Below, piece by piece: positions 43,639-51,736 of a DNA stretch of 64,000 bases (positions are counted from its first letter, which is position 1; the number at the start of each line of letters is the position of its first letter). The notes under the pieces were generated by a model. It saw nothing but the letters and a program-made list of their open reading frames with translations. It was not told the origin of the DNA and searched no databases. The position numbers were made by a program, and so were the translations under genes. The stretch is from Bin87 sp965232895. GTDB lineage: Bacteria > Chloroflexota > Dehalococcoidia > Lucifugimonadales > UBA3495. Where the stretch lies: positions 2,480,001 to 2,544,000 of the forward strand of contig OZ247430.1 of the NCBI GenBank assembly GCA_965232895.1. The letters run 5' to 3'.

Positions 43639-44709
43639 CTAACCGTCCTCGCGGTCGGAGACTCCGGCCTCGGCGAAGGTTGCCATCTCCGCCAGGGTTT
43701 TGGCCGCGGCCTCAATGATGGGCATGGCCAGCGCCGCGCCGGTGCCCTCGCCCAGGCGCATCTCCATGTCCAGCAGCGGGGATAACCCCATGGCCTGCAG
43801 GCCGACGTTGTGGCCCGGCTCGACGGAGCGGTGGGCGGCGATGCAGCGTTGGGCGATGTTCGGGCACAGCCGCCAGGCGATGAGGGCCGCCGCGCCGCTG
43901 ATGAACCCGTCGACGACAACCGCGCAATTGCGGGCGGCTGCGCCCAGCACGACTCCGGCCAGTACGCCGATCTCGAGCCCGCCCACCTTGGTCAGCACGT
44001 CCAAGCCGTCGCTGCCGTCGGGTTGGTTCGTCTCCAGGGCGCGGCGGATGGTGGCGATCTTGCCTTCCAGAGCAGCGTCATCCACGCCGGTGCCGCGGCC
44101 GGTGACCGTTGCCACGTCGGCGCCGGTGACGGCGGCGGTGATGGCGGCCGACGGCGTGGTGTTGCCGATGCCCATGTCACCCCCGGCGATGAGGTTGGCC
44201 CCCGCGTCGGCCTGCTCGTTGGCGGCGTTGATGCCGATCTCCAGGCAGCGGATGGCGTCCTCTCGGCTCATGGCGGGGCCACGGGCGATGTTGCCGGCGC
44301 CGTAGCCGACCTTGGCGATGGTGAGGCCGGGCTGCGGGTCGAGGTCCACGGCGACCCCGGCGTCGATGACGGAGATGCTGGCGCCGGCGTGGCGGGCCAG
44401 CGCGTTGATGGCCGCGCCGCCGGCCACGAAGTTGAACACCATCTGCGGCGTAACCTCGGCGGGATAGGCCGACACGCCCTCGGAGGCGACGCCGTGGTCG
44501 CCAGCCACCACGATGACCGCCTTGCCGGTGATTTGCGGAATGGGCTGGCCCAGTATGCCCGCGAGTTGGATGGAAAGGCTTTCCAGCCGGCCCAGGCTGC
44601 CGGGCGGCTTGGTGAGCGCTCCCTGTCGCGCCTCGGCAGCGGCTACCGCCTCGGCATCCAGCGGCCCGATGGCGGCGATGGTCTGGTCAACCAGTGGTGA
44701 GATGGGCAT
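43639..44709 (-). CDS. cobT: nicotinate-nucleotide–dimethylbenzimidazole phosphoribosyltransferase
   Basis: This 356-aa CobT activates the lower ligand as alpha-ribazole phosphate. It shows LTKPPGSLGRLESLSIQLAG, VVAGDHGVASEGVSAYP, GGDMGIGNTTPSAAITAAVTG, and a C-terminal catalytic Glu region ending LGEGTGAALAMPIIEAA. A GGAGG ribosome site precedes the start. It lies 106 bases upstream of cobS. Confidence 0.94.
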   Translation of the reverse strand: MPISPLVDQTIAAIGPLDAEAVAAAEARQGALTKPPGSLGRLESLSIQLAGILGQPIPQITGKAVIVVAGDHGVASEGVSAYPAEVTPQMVFNFVAGGAAINALARHAGASISVIDAGVAVDLDPQPGLTIAKVGYGAGNIARGPAMSREDAIRCLEIGINAANEQADAGANLIAGGDMGIGNTTPSAAITAAVTGADVATVTGRGTGVDDAALEGKIATIRRALETNQPDGSDGLDVLTKVGGLEIGVLAGVVLGAAARNCAVVVDGFISGAAALIAWRLCPNIAQRCIAAHRSVEPGHNVGLQAMGLSPLLDMEMRLGEGTGAALAMPIIEAAAKTLAEMATFAEAGVSDREDG

Positions 44710-44781
44710 TGCGCCTCCGAACCAGATGAAAATACTGTGACGACGGTATTGATAGCGATGCTGCCGTAAGCCTCTTATTCA

Positions 44782-45036
44782 CTACCTTTTTCGCACTGCA
44801 CATCGTCTAAGGGCATCGCTGCCCCTGCCAGCGTTAATGATGCTCCGTGCTTTGCTCACGCGAGTCCGGCAAGCCTTTAGCGTGTAGCCACGCTCGGAGA
44901 CAAGCAGGTCGAGCAGATAGGTGTTTGAGAGCGACGGGTTGGCGAATTGGTCATAGTAGGTAGCAAATACCTCTTTCCCAACCGATTGAAGGTATCTTTC
45001 CAATCGAATGTCATCCATCCGGCTACCCACCTTCAC
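44782..45036 (-). CDS. small hypothetical protein in the cobalamin run
   Basis: This is an 84-aa protein (MKVGSRMDDIRLERYLQSVG, then SNTYLLDLLVSERGYTLKAC and RTRVSKARSIINAGRGSDAL). It is helical and basic at the C-terminus; an HTH-like fold is possible. It starts 12 bases after the cobO stop. No family is recognised, and its role in B12 metabolism is unproven. Confidence 0.5.
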   Translation of the reverse strand: MKVGSRMDDIRLERYLQSVGKEVFATYYDQFANPSLSNTYLLDLLVSERGYTLKACRTRVSKARSIINAGRGSDALRRCAVRKR

Positions 45037-45048
45037 GCCGATTGCCGG

Positions 45049-45618
45049 TCAGAACTCGATGCCCGGCTGGGCCTTGATGCCGGCGTCGTAGGGGTGCTTG
45101 ACGACGTTCATCTCGGTGACCAGGTCGGCGTATTCGACCAGGGCTTCCGGCGCGTGCCGGCCGGTGATGATGACGTGCTGCATCTCGGGGCGGGCCTTGA
45201 GGGCGTCGACAACATCCTCAACGGGCAGCCAGCCGTAGTGCATGGGGTAGGTGAACTCGTCGAGGATCACCAGGTCAAACTCCCCGGCGGCGATGACCTC
45301 CTTGGCGTCCTCCCACAGGTTGCGGGCGAGGTCGGCGCTGGCGTCGAGGTCCTGGGAGCGCCAGGTGAAACCGTCGCCCATGGCGCGCACGGTGACGCCC
45401 ATCTTCTCGGCGGCCCGCTGCTCGCCGAAGTTGGCGGTGGTGTGCTTGATGAACTGGAGCATCACGACCTTCATGTCGCGGCCCCAGGCCCGCATCAGCA
45501 CGCCCATGGCGGCGGTGGTCTTGCCCTTGCCGTTGCCGGTGTTGACGATGACCAGGCCCTTGTTGATGCGGGGGCCGCGAACCGACTGCGGGCCGTGGCG
45601 CGTTTCTTGCGTAGTCAT
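45049..45618 (-). CDS. cobO: cob(I)yrinic acid a,c-diamide adenosyltransferase
   Basis: This 189-aa CobA/CobO/BtuR-type ATP:corrinoid adenosyltransferase adds the upper adenosyl ligand. The P-loop is VNTGNGKGKTTAAMGVLMRA (residues ~26-45), with VVMLQFIKH, FDLVILDEFTYPMHYGW, and the C-terminal HVIITGRHAPEALVEYADLVTEMNVVKHPYDAGI. GGAGTG precedes the ATG. Confidence 0.94.
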   Translation of the reverse strand: MTTQETRHGPQSVRGPRINKGLVIVNTGNGKGKTTAAMGVLMRAWGRDMKVVMLQFIKHTTANFGEQRAAEKMGVTVRAMGDGFTWRSQDLDASADLARNLWEDAKEVIAAGEFDLVILDEFTYPMHYGWLPVEDVVDALKARPEMQHVIITGRHAPEALVEYADLVTEMNVVKHPYDAGIKAQPGIEF

Positions 45619-45660
45619 GTGAGCATCACTCCTGCATTGCTTTCATCAAACTGATCGAGA

Positions 45661-46341
45661 TCAAGGGACGTTGTCGAAAATGCGTTCGCGCACGTTGAAG
45701 GCGAAGCCGGGCAGCACGTCGCCGCCGCCCAAAGTCTCCGGATCTTGCAGAATCTCAGGTTTCTGGTCGGGGCGGTAGATTGAAACGGTGCGGTTGCGAG
45801 GATGGATAACCCAGATTAAACGCGCACCGCCCTCCAGGTAGCGCCGCACTTTGTCCGCCAGTTCCGGGCCACGGTTGGACGGTGAAACGATTTCTACGAC
45901 GAAATCGGGGACGATCGCCGCGAATGGCGGTGTACGCGCCGCCTCGGGCAGCGCGTCCCAACGCTCCGCGGAAATCCAGCAAGCATCGGGGCCAAGCCTG
46001 GCCCCGTCGGACATGACGAAGCGTATCGTGGAGCCGCCGGCAATGCCGCCGTAGTCATGTGACCAAACCAATACGGCCGAGGCCATTTCCAGCTCGTACC
46101 ACGCTCCGGGGATTCCTGTAGGAGGCATTATTTTCAGTTCTCCCTGCGCGGTAATCTCAAAATCGCCAACTTCGTCCTTGTTCCGCTCCGCAAAAGCCTC
46201 AAACCAGGTGTCAAGGTCCGGGTTGTCTAGTGATTGGCCGAATTCGGCCAAGGGGATCAGGATGTAGCCGCGCGAACCATCTGATGGCTCCATATCGTCA
46301 ATGCCGACCGCGGGCGCCGTTTGTGTCCGTGCAGTGGCCAT
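45661..46341 (-). CDS. Uma2 family protein coupled to cobB
   Basis: This is a 226-aa Uma2 protein (RLGPDACWISAERWDALPEA, IVPDFVVEIVSPSNRGPELADKVRRYLEGGARLIWVIHP). Its ATG (46339-46341) directly abuts the cobB stop, with GGGAGG inside the cobB end, so translation is coupled. The N-terminal ~60 residues are longer than in the tandem trio, making this a distinct Uma2 lineage. Confidence 0.85.
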   Translation of the reverse strand: MATARTQTAPAVGIDDMEPSDGSRGYILIPLAEFGQSLDNPDLDTWFEAFAERNKDEVGDFEITAQGELKIMPPTGIPGAWYELEMASAVLVWSHDYGGIAGGSTIRFVMSDGARLGPDACWISAERWDALPEAARTPPFAAIVPDFVVEIVSPSNRGPELADKVRRYLEGGARLIWVIHPRNRTVSIYRPDQKPEILQDPETLGGGDVLPGFAFNVRERIFDNVP

Positions 46342-47721
46342 CTACAGTCCTCCCTTTGCAGAGGCGCAGGTGTCCACAAACCGCTTCGCCAGGCCCGGCC
46401 GGCTGCCCAGGTGCACGTGGATGTAGGAGGCCCATACGCTGCCGGCTCGGAAGCCTTCGGGCCGACCCTCCTGGTTCACCACCTGGTACGCGGCGCTGGC
46501 GGCGTCGGGCGGGTCCTGCAGCACCGACCAGTGGAACTCGTGGCCGCGCACCTGCTGGCCGGCGGTCAGCAGCGGGCCATCGCCGCAAGCCGACACCTCG
46601 CGGTAGCCCAGGTGCAGCCGACGGCCCTCCATTGAGGACACCACGGGAATCGCCCCGATCATGGGGAATTGCCGGCCGTCCAGGTCGGAGAGGCTGCGGC
46701 CCAGGTACATCAGGCCGCCGCACTCGGCGTATATGGGCAGGCCCCGCGCGACGGCCTGTCGCATCGACTCCAGCATGCCGGCGTTGCCGGAGAGATCTGC
46801 GGCGAATAGTTCCGGGAACCCGCCGCCCAGGTACACCCCGCCCACGCCGTCGGGCAGCGACTCGTCGTCCAGCGGCGAGAAGGGCGCGATCTCCGCGCCC
46901 CATGCTGCCAGCAGGTCCAGCGAGTCCTGGTAATAGAACGAGAAGGCGCGGTCCTGGGCCACGGCGATGGCGGCACGGGGAGCCTGCGGCGTCGCCGGGA
47001 AGACGACCTCGGACGTTGCCGCGGGCCGGCGGCCGGCGGTGGCGGCGATGCGGGCGATTGCATCCAGGTCGATAGTCCGCTCGATCTGGGCGTTGAGGGC
47101 GTCGTACCAGTCGTTCATGACGGTGCCCTCGGTCGTGGGAATGAGGCCCAGGTGGCGTTCGGGCTGCACCAGGTCGTCGCGGCGGGGCAGCCAGCCCACC
47201 ACGGGGAGGCCGGTGGTGGCTTCGATCTGCGGCTGGCAGAACTCCAGATGCCGCTCGCTGCCCACGCCGTTGAGGATCACGCCGGCGACGCGCAGGTTGG
47301 GGTCGAACTGCTGGTAGCCCAGCACCTCGGCGGCCACGCTGCGGGCGACCTTGCCGGCGTCGGCGATGAGGATCACCGGAGCGTCGAGGAGCTTGGCCAG
47401 CTCGGCCGTGGAGCCATCCTCATCCAGTGACGAGTGGCCGTCGAACACGCCCATGACGCCCTCGATCACCGCGATGTCCGCCGCGCCAGCCGCCCGGTGG
47501 AACAGCTCGGACACCACAGGATGGGGCAGCAGCCAGGTGTCCAGGTTGCGCGAGGGCACCCCGCAGGCAATGGTGTGGTAGGAGGGGTCGATGTAGTCGG
47601 GGCCGGCCTTGAAGGGCTGGACGCGCATCCCGCGGCGGGCCAAGGCGCCCATGACGCCGCTGGCGATGGTGGTCTTGCCGACGCCGGAGCGGACGCCGGC
47701 GATGACTACTGCCGAGGTCAT
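46342..47721 (-). CDS. cobB: cobyrinic acid a,c-diamide synthase
   Basis: This 459-aa glutamine-dependent amidase (CobB/CbiA) converts cobyrinic or hydrogenobyrinic acid to the a,c-diamide using ATP. The N-terminal P-loop domain is VVIAGVRSGVGKTTIASGVM, with VEGVMGVFDG at ~90. The C-terminal class I amidotransferase domain has GVYLGGGFPELFA, the catalytic Cys in PIYAECGGLMYLG, and His in GHEFHWSVL. Its presence shows more than simple salvage, although CobQ and CobU are not in the window. Confidence 0.94.
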   Translation of the reverse strand: MTSAVVIAGVRSGVGKTTIASGVMGALARRGMRVQPFKAGPDYIDPSYHTIACGVPSRNLDTWLLPHPVVSELFHRAAGAADIAVIEGVMGVFDGHSSLDEDGSTAELAKLLDAPVILIADAGKVARSVAAEVLGYQQFDPNLRVAGVILNGVGSERHLEFCQPQIEATTGLPVVGWLPRRDDLVQPERHLGLIPTTEGTVMNDWYDALNAQIERTIDLDAIARIAATAGRRPAATSEVVFPATPQAPRAAIAVAQDRAFSFYYQDSLDLLAAWGAEIAPFSPLDDESLPDGVGGVYLGGGFPELFAADLSGNAGMLESMRQAVARGLPIYAECGGLMYLGRSLSDLDGRQFPMIGAIPVVSSMEGRRLHLGYREVSACGDGPLLTAGQQVRGHEFHWSVLQDPPDAASAAYQVVNQEGRPEGFRAGSVWASYIHVHLGSRPGLAKRFVDTCASAKGGL

Positions 47722-47760
47722 ATCAACACCGTGTGGTCAAACATGCGCACCCGCATTTCA

Positions 47761-47894
47761 TTTCACGTCGATGCACAGGATAGACAGGATTGAATTTATC
47801 GTTCTGGATACGTCGCCGCTTTTGACCATACGGTGAATCGAGCCTCCGGCCAATATCGGATGTGTCCTGTTGATCCTGTTCATCGATGTAAATT
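47761..47894. repeat. dispersed repeat M, copy 2
   Basis: Inverted ends TTTCACGTCGATGCACAGGA and TGATCCTGTTCATCGATGTA bound ~134 bp between cobB and the HutX-like gene. The only other content of this 202-bp gap is flanking non-coding sequence. Any operon transcript must cross this repeat. Confidence 0.7.
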
Positions 47895-47923
47895 TCCCAC
47901 CCGCTATGCCGCCGGGTCCGGCT

Positions 47924-48364
47924 CTACGGGTGTTCGCCAGCGGAACCGTAGGCCGCGGCGGGCAGGTCGATCTTGCTGGGATACTTGTCCAGCAGGCCCA
48001 TGAAGAAGTTGTGCCGCGGCGGGTTGGTGGCGTCGTCGTCCGACTTGCGGAGATAGACGCGCATGGCCGGGTTGCCGTCGCCGTCGCGCATCCACAACTG
48101 GTACGAGGGGAGGCCCTGGTCGTTGGTGGTGTGGATGAACTCCGCCTCGCGGATCTTGGACATGTCCAGGTGCATGTGGGTGCCGCCGGGCACCATGAGG
48201 GTCACGATGCGCCCGTCCGGAGTGAACCGAAGGTCGTCGAAGTCCATGTAGACCTCGGCGGAGGCGGCCGTGCTTTCCAGCATCACCACCACCTCGTTGA
48301 ATCCGATGCCGTCGACCCCGTCGCGGCATTCTTCGAGTATCTCGCGGAGCATGACGTCGCTCAT
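47924..48364 (-). CDS. HutX/ChuX-like protein downstream of a cobalamin riboswitch
   Basis: This is a 146-aa protein. The C-terminal half (GGTHMHLDMSKIREAEFIHT, PSYQLWMRDGDGNPAMRVYL, then a helix FFMGLLDKYP) follows the HutX/ChuX/HemS pattern of G-x-x-H-L, A-x-x-F-V/I, and D-x-x-G-x-x-x-x-V-x-L seen in heme-handling proteins. The match is by eye and tentative. It is the first gene after a B12 riboswitch–terminator and precedes cobB, so a corrinoid or tetrapyrrole handling role is a reasonable inference. GAGAGGTG is the ribosome site; ATG at 48364. Confidence 0.5.
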   Translation of the reverse strand: MSDVMLREILEECRDGVDGIGFNEVVVMLESTAASAEVYMDFDDLRFTPDGRIVTLMVPGGTHMHLDMSKIREAEFIHTTNDQGLPSYQLWMRDGDGNPAMRVYLRKSDDDATNPPRHNFFMGLLDKYPSKIDLPAAAYGSAGEHP

Positions 48365-48386
48365 GCAGTCACCTCTCAATTGGCGT

Positions 48387-48415
48387 AACGCCCGGGCCGT
48401 TCGACGGGCGTTTTT
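48387..48415 (+). terminator. hairpin with T-run in the leader region
   Basis: The stem AACGCCCG / CGGGCGTT with a 10-nt loop is followed by a T-run on the plus strand (48411-48415). On the minus strand it lies just upstream of the HutX-like gene's ribosome site. It could stop antisense transcription or affect translation of that gene. Confidence 0.5.
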
Positions 48416-48553
48416 GGTTTTACGGGCCGGCGGGTCGATTATCACCCAGCGGCGGCGGCAAGGCAAATTGACGAAAGCGCGCCCCGACGGGCCGATGGAG
48501 GAGGAACCGGTCCGCCGGAGCAGCGCAGGGAGTGGTCGTTCATTAGTCACAAC

Positions 48554-48583
48554 AAAAAACCCGACTGCACTCTTGCGGTCGGG
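48554..48583 (-). terminator. intrinsic terminator of the cobalamin riboswitch
   Basis: On the minus strand the stem CCCGACCGCA / TGCAGTCGGG (one mismatch) with an AGAG loop is followed by TTTTTTG. It lies ~60 bases downstream of the riboswitch and ~190 bases before the first gene, the layout of transcription-terminating B12 riboswitches. Confidence 0.85.
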
Positions 48584-48644
48584 TGACGGAGCCTGCGGCT
48601 GGGAACCGGTTTTCCTATGGATATACCGGGATTCCGCCCACTCG

Positions 48645-48900
48645 TTCCACGAAGTGCAGCTGGAACACACCCGCTGGCAGGCCTCCTGGCTGATGGCTGA
48701 TGACGACGCTCCTCCGCCTTCCCGTCCGCTCGAAAGCGGATAGTGGCTTGCGTTCGCATCCCAGGGATGCGAAAGGGAGGGCGTCTCGCCAATTACAGTG
48801 GCGGGACCGCACCGGATTCTCACCGGATTTCCTTTTCAGCCCGTCATGCGCAAGGGGGTGATCGCGCTACTAACAGGCCACCGGCAGGCGTTTAGGTTCA
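48645..48900 (-). ncRNA. cobalamin (AdoCbl) riboswitch
   Basis: Read on the minus strand, the region contains the conserved B12-riboswitch blocks in order: CCGGTGGCCTGTTAGTAG-like 5' arm, AAAAGGAAATCCGGTGAGAA, TCCGGTGCGGTCCCGCCACT (B12 box), and the 3' closing AGCCAGGAGGCCTGCC. A promoter lies directly upstream and an intrinsic terminator downstream. The genes following on that strand are the HutX-like gene and the cobalamin run. The gene-free stretch 48365-49027 is accounted for by this leader. Confidence 0.95.
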
Positions 48901-48915
48901 GTTGTTAACAGTCTC

Positions 48916-48944
48916 AGAGTAGCAGGCAGCGCGGGCTGAGTCAA
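48916..48944 (-). promoter_or_regulatory. sigma-70-type promoter for the riboswitch transcript
   Basis: On the minus strand TTGACT (48939-48944) and TACTCT (48916-48921) are separated by 17 bases, placing the start just before the riboswitch 5' arm. Confidence 0.75.
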
Positions 48945-49027
48945 ACCCCGGGCGGACCTGGGTATTCTTAACATAAGTGGACATTGGATTTACAATGTCA
49001 TAGAGCACCATGTCAGGAGGGTTGCTG

Positions 49028-49312
49028 ATGGCGCGAAGCCGAGTTTACCGCCACGACGTCCGTTGTCCCAGCTGCGGCTCCAACTGGATGCGCAAGGACG
49101 GTCATGTGGCTGGCCGGCAGGCATACAGTTGCGGCGACTGCCGTCGGCGCAGCGCGCCTGGCGGGGCCTACCGCCGTCCTGGACCGGAGGTGAAGGAGCG
49201 GGCCTTGGCCATGTACGTCGAAGGGAGCAGTTTAAGCGCCATCGGCCGGGTGTTGGGCTACAGTGCTCCGGCAGTGTTGGGCTGGGTGAAAAAAGGGGGC
49301 GCGCTGCCTTGA
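49028..49312 (+). CDS. IS1-like InsA protein
   Basis: This 94-aa InsA-type protein has an N-terminal zinc ribbon (CPSCGSNWMRKDGHVAGRQAYSC then GDCRR) and an HTH (SSLSAIGRVLGYSAPAVLGW). It ends at 49312 just after an A6G5 run (49289-49299), the slippery site at which IS1 elements shift to -1 to make InsAB'. Confidence 0.8.
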   Translation: MARSRVYRHDVRCPSCGSNWMRKDGHVAGRQAYSCGDCRRRSAPGGAYRRPGPEVKERALAMYVEGSSLSAIGRVLGYSAPAVLGWVKKGGALP

Positions 49313-49704
49313 GCCAACTGCGGGAGCGCAATGAGCGCCGGACTATGGGTGGTCAGCCGGCAGTGGCGGTATCCTGCGATGAGATGTGGACTTACCGGGG
49401 CGCCAGGCGCGGGGAGAAGCGGGAAAACTGCTGGATCTGGACGGCGGTGGTAAGGGAGGTTGACGGCAGCCGCTGGGTGGATTTTGAGGTGGGAGACCGC
49501 AGCGCGGGGCCGTTTCTGCGGCTGTACGAAAGGCTGCCGGAAGCTGGCCTGTACCGCAGCGACGCTTATCAGGTGTACTTGGGATGGTTTCCTCCGCAGC
49601 GGCACGTGGTGGGAAAGGGCAGCGCAGTGAATTGGAACGAAGGGCTGCATTCGGTGTGGCGGTGGTCATGCCGAACCTCGGTGGGTCTAGCGTGGTGGGT
49701 CTAG
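49290..49704 (+). pseudogene. IS1-like InsB, C-terminally truncated
   Basis: In the -1 frame after the A6G5 slip, the reading continues SQLRERNERRTMGGQPAVAV, SCDEMWTYRGARRGEKRENCWIWTAVV (first catalytic Asp), YRSDAYQVYLGWFPPQRHVV (second Asp) and GSAVNWNEGLHSVWR. It then degenerates and stops at 49704, short of the usual final helix. A 14-bp tandem repeat (GGTGGGTCTAGCGT twice) sits at the break. Confidence 0.7.
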
Positions 49705-49839
49705 CGTGCTCACGCGTACCCATTTTGTCTTTTACATCGATGCACAGGATTTGATTGATTATTGTGAACGCTCCCGCACTCTTGACGGTGCTGAAAATTG
49801 AATGCCCCGCCCGCACGCCATCATCCGGTCTATCCTGTT

Positions 49840-51295
49840 CTGGACTTTACGCAAAATTTAGGAAAGGTATAAAAACAGGGTAAGCTGACTGCCCCGACTT
49901 TCCACGGAAGGTGCAGTCATGCTCACCCTGCCCGATGCCATTGTAGCCGTACTCATGCCCTTTGCAACGCTGTTCAGCAAACCTACCTGGAGCAAAGCCC
50001 AGTTGCTGCTGGTGGGCGCCGTACTGACCACGGGGCAGCGCACCGTGGCCCAGGCTTTGCGGGTCATGGGCCGCAGCCATCACTATGACTATGCTCGGTA
50101 CCACGAGGTGCTCAACCGGGCGGTGTGGTCGCCCCGGCGGTCGGCCCGCATCCTGCTGGGTTTGCTGTTGGAACACTTTGGCCCGAGCCGAGGCCCCCTG
50201 GTGTTTGGCATCGACGAGACGTTGGAGCGCCGCCGGGGTCCTCGGATCAAGGCCAAAGGGACCTACCGAGACGCGGCCCGTTCCCATCGGGGCCACGTGG
50301 TCAAGGCCAGCGGTTTGCGCTGGATCTCCCTGATGTGGCTGGGACCGATCCCCTGGGCGGGCCGAGTGTGGGCATTGCCCCTGCTCACCGTGCTGGCGCC
50401 CTCGGAACCCTACTACCGAGCCCAGGGTCGCCAGCCCAAGAAACTCACCGACTGGGCCCGGCAGCTGATCCGGCAACTGCGTCGGTGGCTGCCCGACCGA
50501 GACCTGGTGGTGGTGGGCGACGGCGCCTATGCCGCTTTGGACCTGCTGAACTTCTGCCGCGCCCTGACCCAACCGGTAACCTTCGTCACCCGCCTGCGGC
50601 TGGACGCCCGTCTCTACGATCCGCCACCGGCACGCCAACCCCGCCAGCGGGGACGGTCCCGCATCATCGGCCCACGACAAACTCCCCTGGGCCAATTGCT
50701 CAATCATCCCGACACGCCCTGGACCACGGTGTCGGTGGCCTGGTACGGCGGTCGCGCCCGCATGGTGGAACTCACCTCCTACACCGCCCTCTGGTACGTC
50801 TCCGGCAAGCCGCCCTTGCCCATCCGCTGGGTACTGATCCGCGATCCCCAACGCCGGTTCCAGCCCCAGGCCCGGCTCTGCACCGACCCCAACGCAGATC
50901 CCGCCCAGATCGTCCAGTGGTTTGTGCTGCGCTGGCAACTGGAAGTCACTTTCCGAGAAGTGCGCGCCCACCTGGGCGTGGAAACCCAACGCCAATGGTC
51001 CCACCGGGCCATCGCCCGCACCACGCCGGTCCTGCTGGGCTTGTTCTCCTGGGTAACCCTCGCCGCCCACCAACTGCAACATTCGGAACCCATGCCCTGC
51101 CGGACCGCAGCCTGGTACCCCAAACCCAAGCCCACTTTCAGCGACGCCCTGGCCTTGGTGCGCTGCCACCTGTGGCCCGCCACAGAGCATTTTCGCAGGT
51201 CGCTAAAACCAGCCAACATGGCTAAAAGCCAACTCACCCGCCACCACAAGATCATAACCTCCCTGGCCTACGCATAGTAAATGCGTAAAGTCCAG
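49840..51295 (+). mobile_element. IS701-like insertion sequence
   Basis: This is a 1456-bp element with perfect 14-bp terminal inverted repeats CTGGACTTTACGCA and TGCGTAAAGTCCAG. It is flanked by a 5-bp target duplication CTGTT (49835-49839; 51296-51300). It carries one intact transposase gene. Clean ends and an intact gene suggest recent activity. Confidence 0.88.
49919..51277 (+). CDS. IS701-like DDE transposase
   Basis: This 452-aa DDE transposase (DDE_5/IS701 type) shows the first Asp in LVFGIDETLERRRGPRIKAKG (residues ~97-117), the second in DLVVVGDGAYAALDLL, and the catalytic Glu in WQLEVTFREVRAHLGVETQR. Its ATG is 80 bases inside the left end. It appears full length. Confidence 0.88.
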   Translation: MLTLPDAIVAVLMPFATLFSKPTWSKAQLLLVGAVLTTGQRTVAQALRVMGRSHHYDYARYHEVLNRAVWSPRRSARILLGLLLEHFGPSRGPLVFGIDETLERRRGPRIKAKGTYRDAARSHRGHVVKASGLRWISLMWLGPIPWAGRVWALPLLTVLAPSEPYYRAQGRQPKKLTDWARQLIRQLRRWLPDRDLVVVGDGAYAALDLLNFCRALTQPVTFVTRLRLDARLYDPPPARQPRQRGRSRIIGPRQTPLGQLLNHPDTPWTTVSVAWYGGRARMVELTSYTALWYVSGKPPLPIRWVLIRDPQRRFQPQARLCTDPNADPAQIVQWFVLRWQLEVTFREVRAHLGVETQRQWSHRAIARTTPVLLGLFSWVTLAAHQLQHSEPMPCRTAAWYPKPKPTFSDALALVRCHLWPATEHFRRSLKPANMAKSQLTRHHKIITSLAYA

Positions 51296-51540
51296 CTGTT
51301 TATCGATGTAAATTGGCTCCCGTAGTCGTCAAACCGGGTACGGATGAGGTACAGCGTGGAGTTGCGGTTGGCCAGGGGCGGGCCTGGTTGGGGCCATTAT
51401 ACCCGCGCCGACGCGGCGGGAAACGTCAGAAGCCGGATTTGCCGGATTTCAGGATTTGACCGGATTGAGGCCATTCGGGGCAGAGAGCTCCAATCCTGAT
51501 AATCCATAAATCCCGCAAATCCTTGTATCTTGGAGGAGCC

Positions 51541-51690
51541 AACGACGCGGCAGACCGTCAATCCTGGGGCTCGCTGTGCGAAGCCGTGAATCAGCAAGGT
51601 CGCCGCGTCGTTCACCCTTGGCTAACCCGAACAGTTGTGAGGGCTGACTGACCAGACCCCGTATTGCAAGGCCGGGTAGTCCGGGAATGG
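51541..51690 (+). ncRNA. candidate IS110 bridge RNA
   Basis: The first stem is AACGACGCGGC / GCCGCGTCGTT (51541-51551 with 51602-51612), extended by GACC/GGTC. Its loop holds AATCCTG (51560-51566) and GAATCAG. These equal the top-strand left half AATCCT and the reverse complement of the right half CTGATTC of the target. A second stem (GGCTAACCCG region with CGGGTAGTCC, 51620-51681) encloses ACAGTTG (51631-51637), identical to the element's right end before CT, and TGCAAG (51665-51670). The latter pairs with CTTGTA at the left end (one G-T wobble). This is the two-loop, four-guide layout known for IS110 bridge RNAs. RNA ends are approximate. Confidence 0.8.
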
Positions 51691-51736
51691 CAAGCCACGC
51701 CAAACCAAACCAAAGGTACGGGGAGTGTAAAACATC

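Larger units (their letters stand above)
49737..51313. repeat. dispersed repeat M, copy 3, split by an IS
   Basis: The left part (49737-49839, starting TTTACATCGATGCACAGGAT) and right part (51296-51313, ending ATCGATGTAAAT) are the two ends of an M repeat. The IS701-like element is inserted near its right end and generated the CTGTT duplication. Confidence 0.7.
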
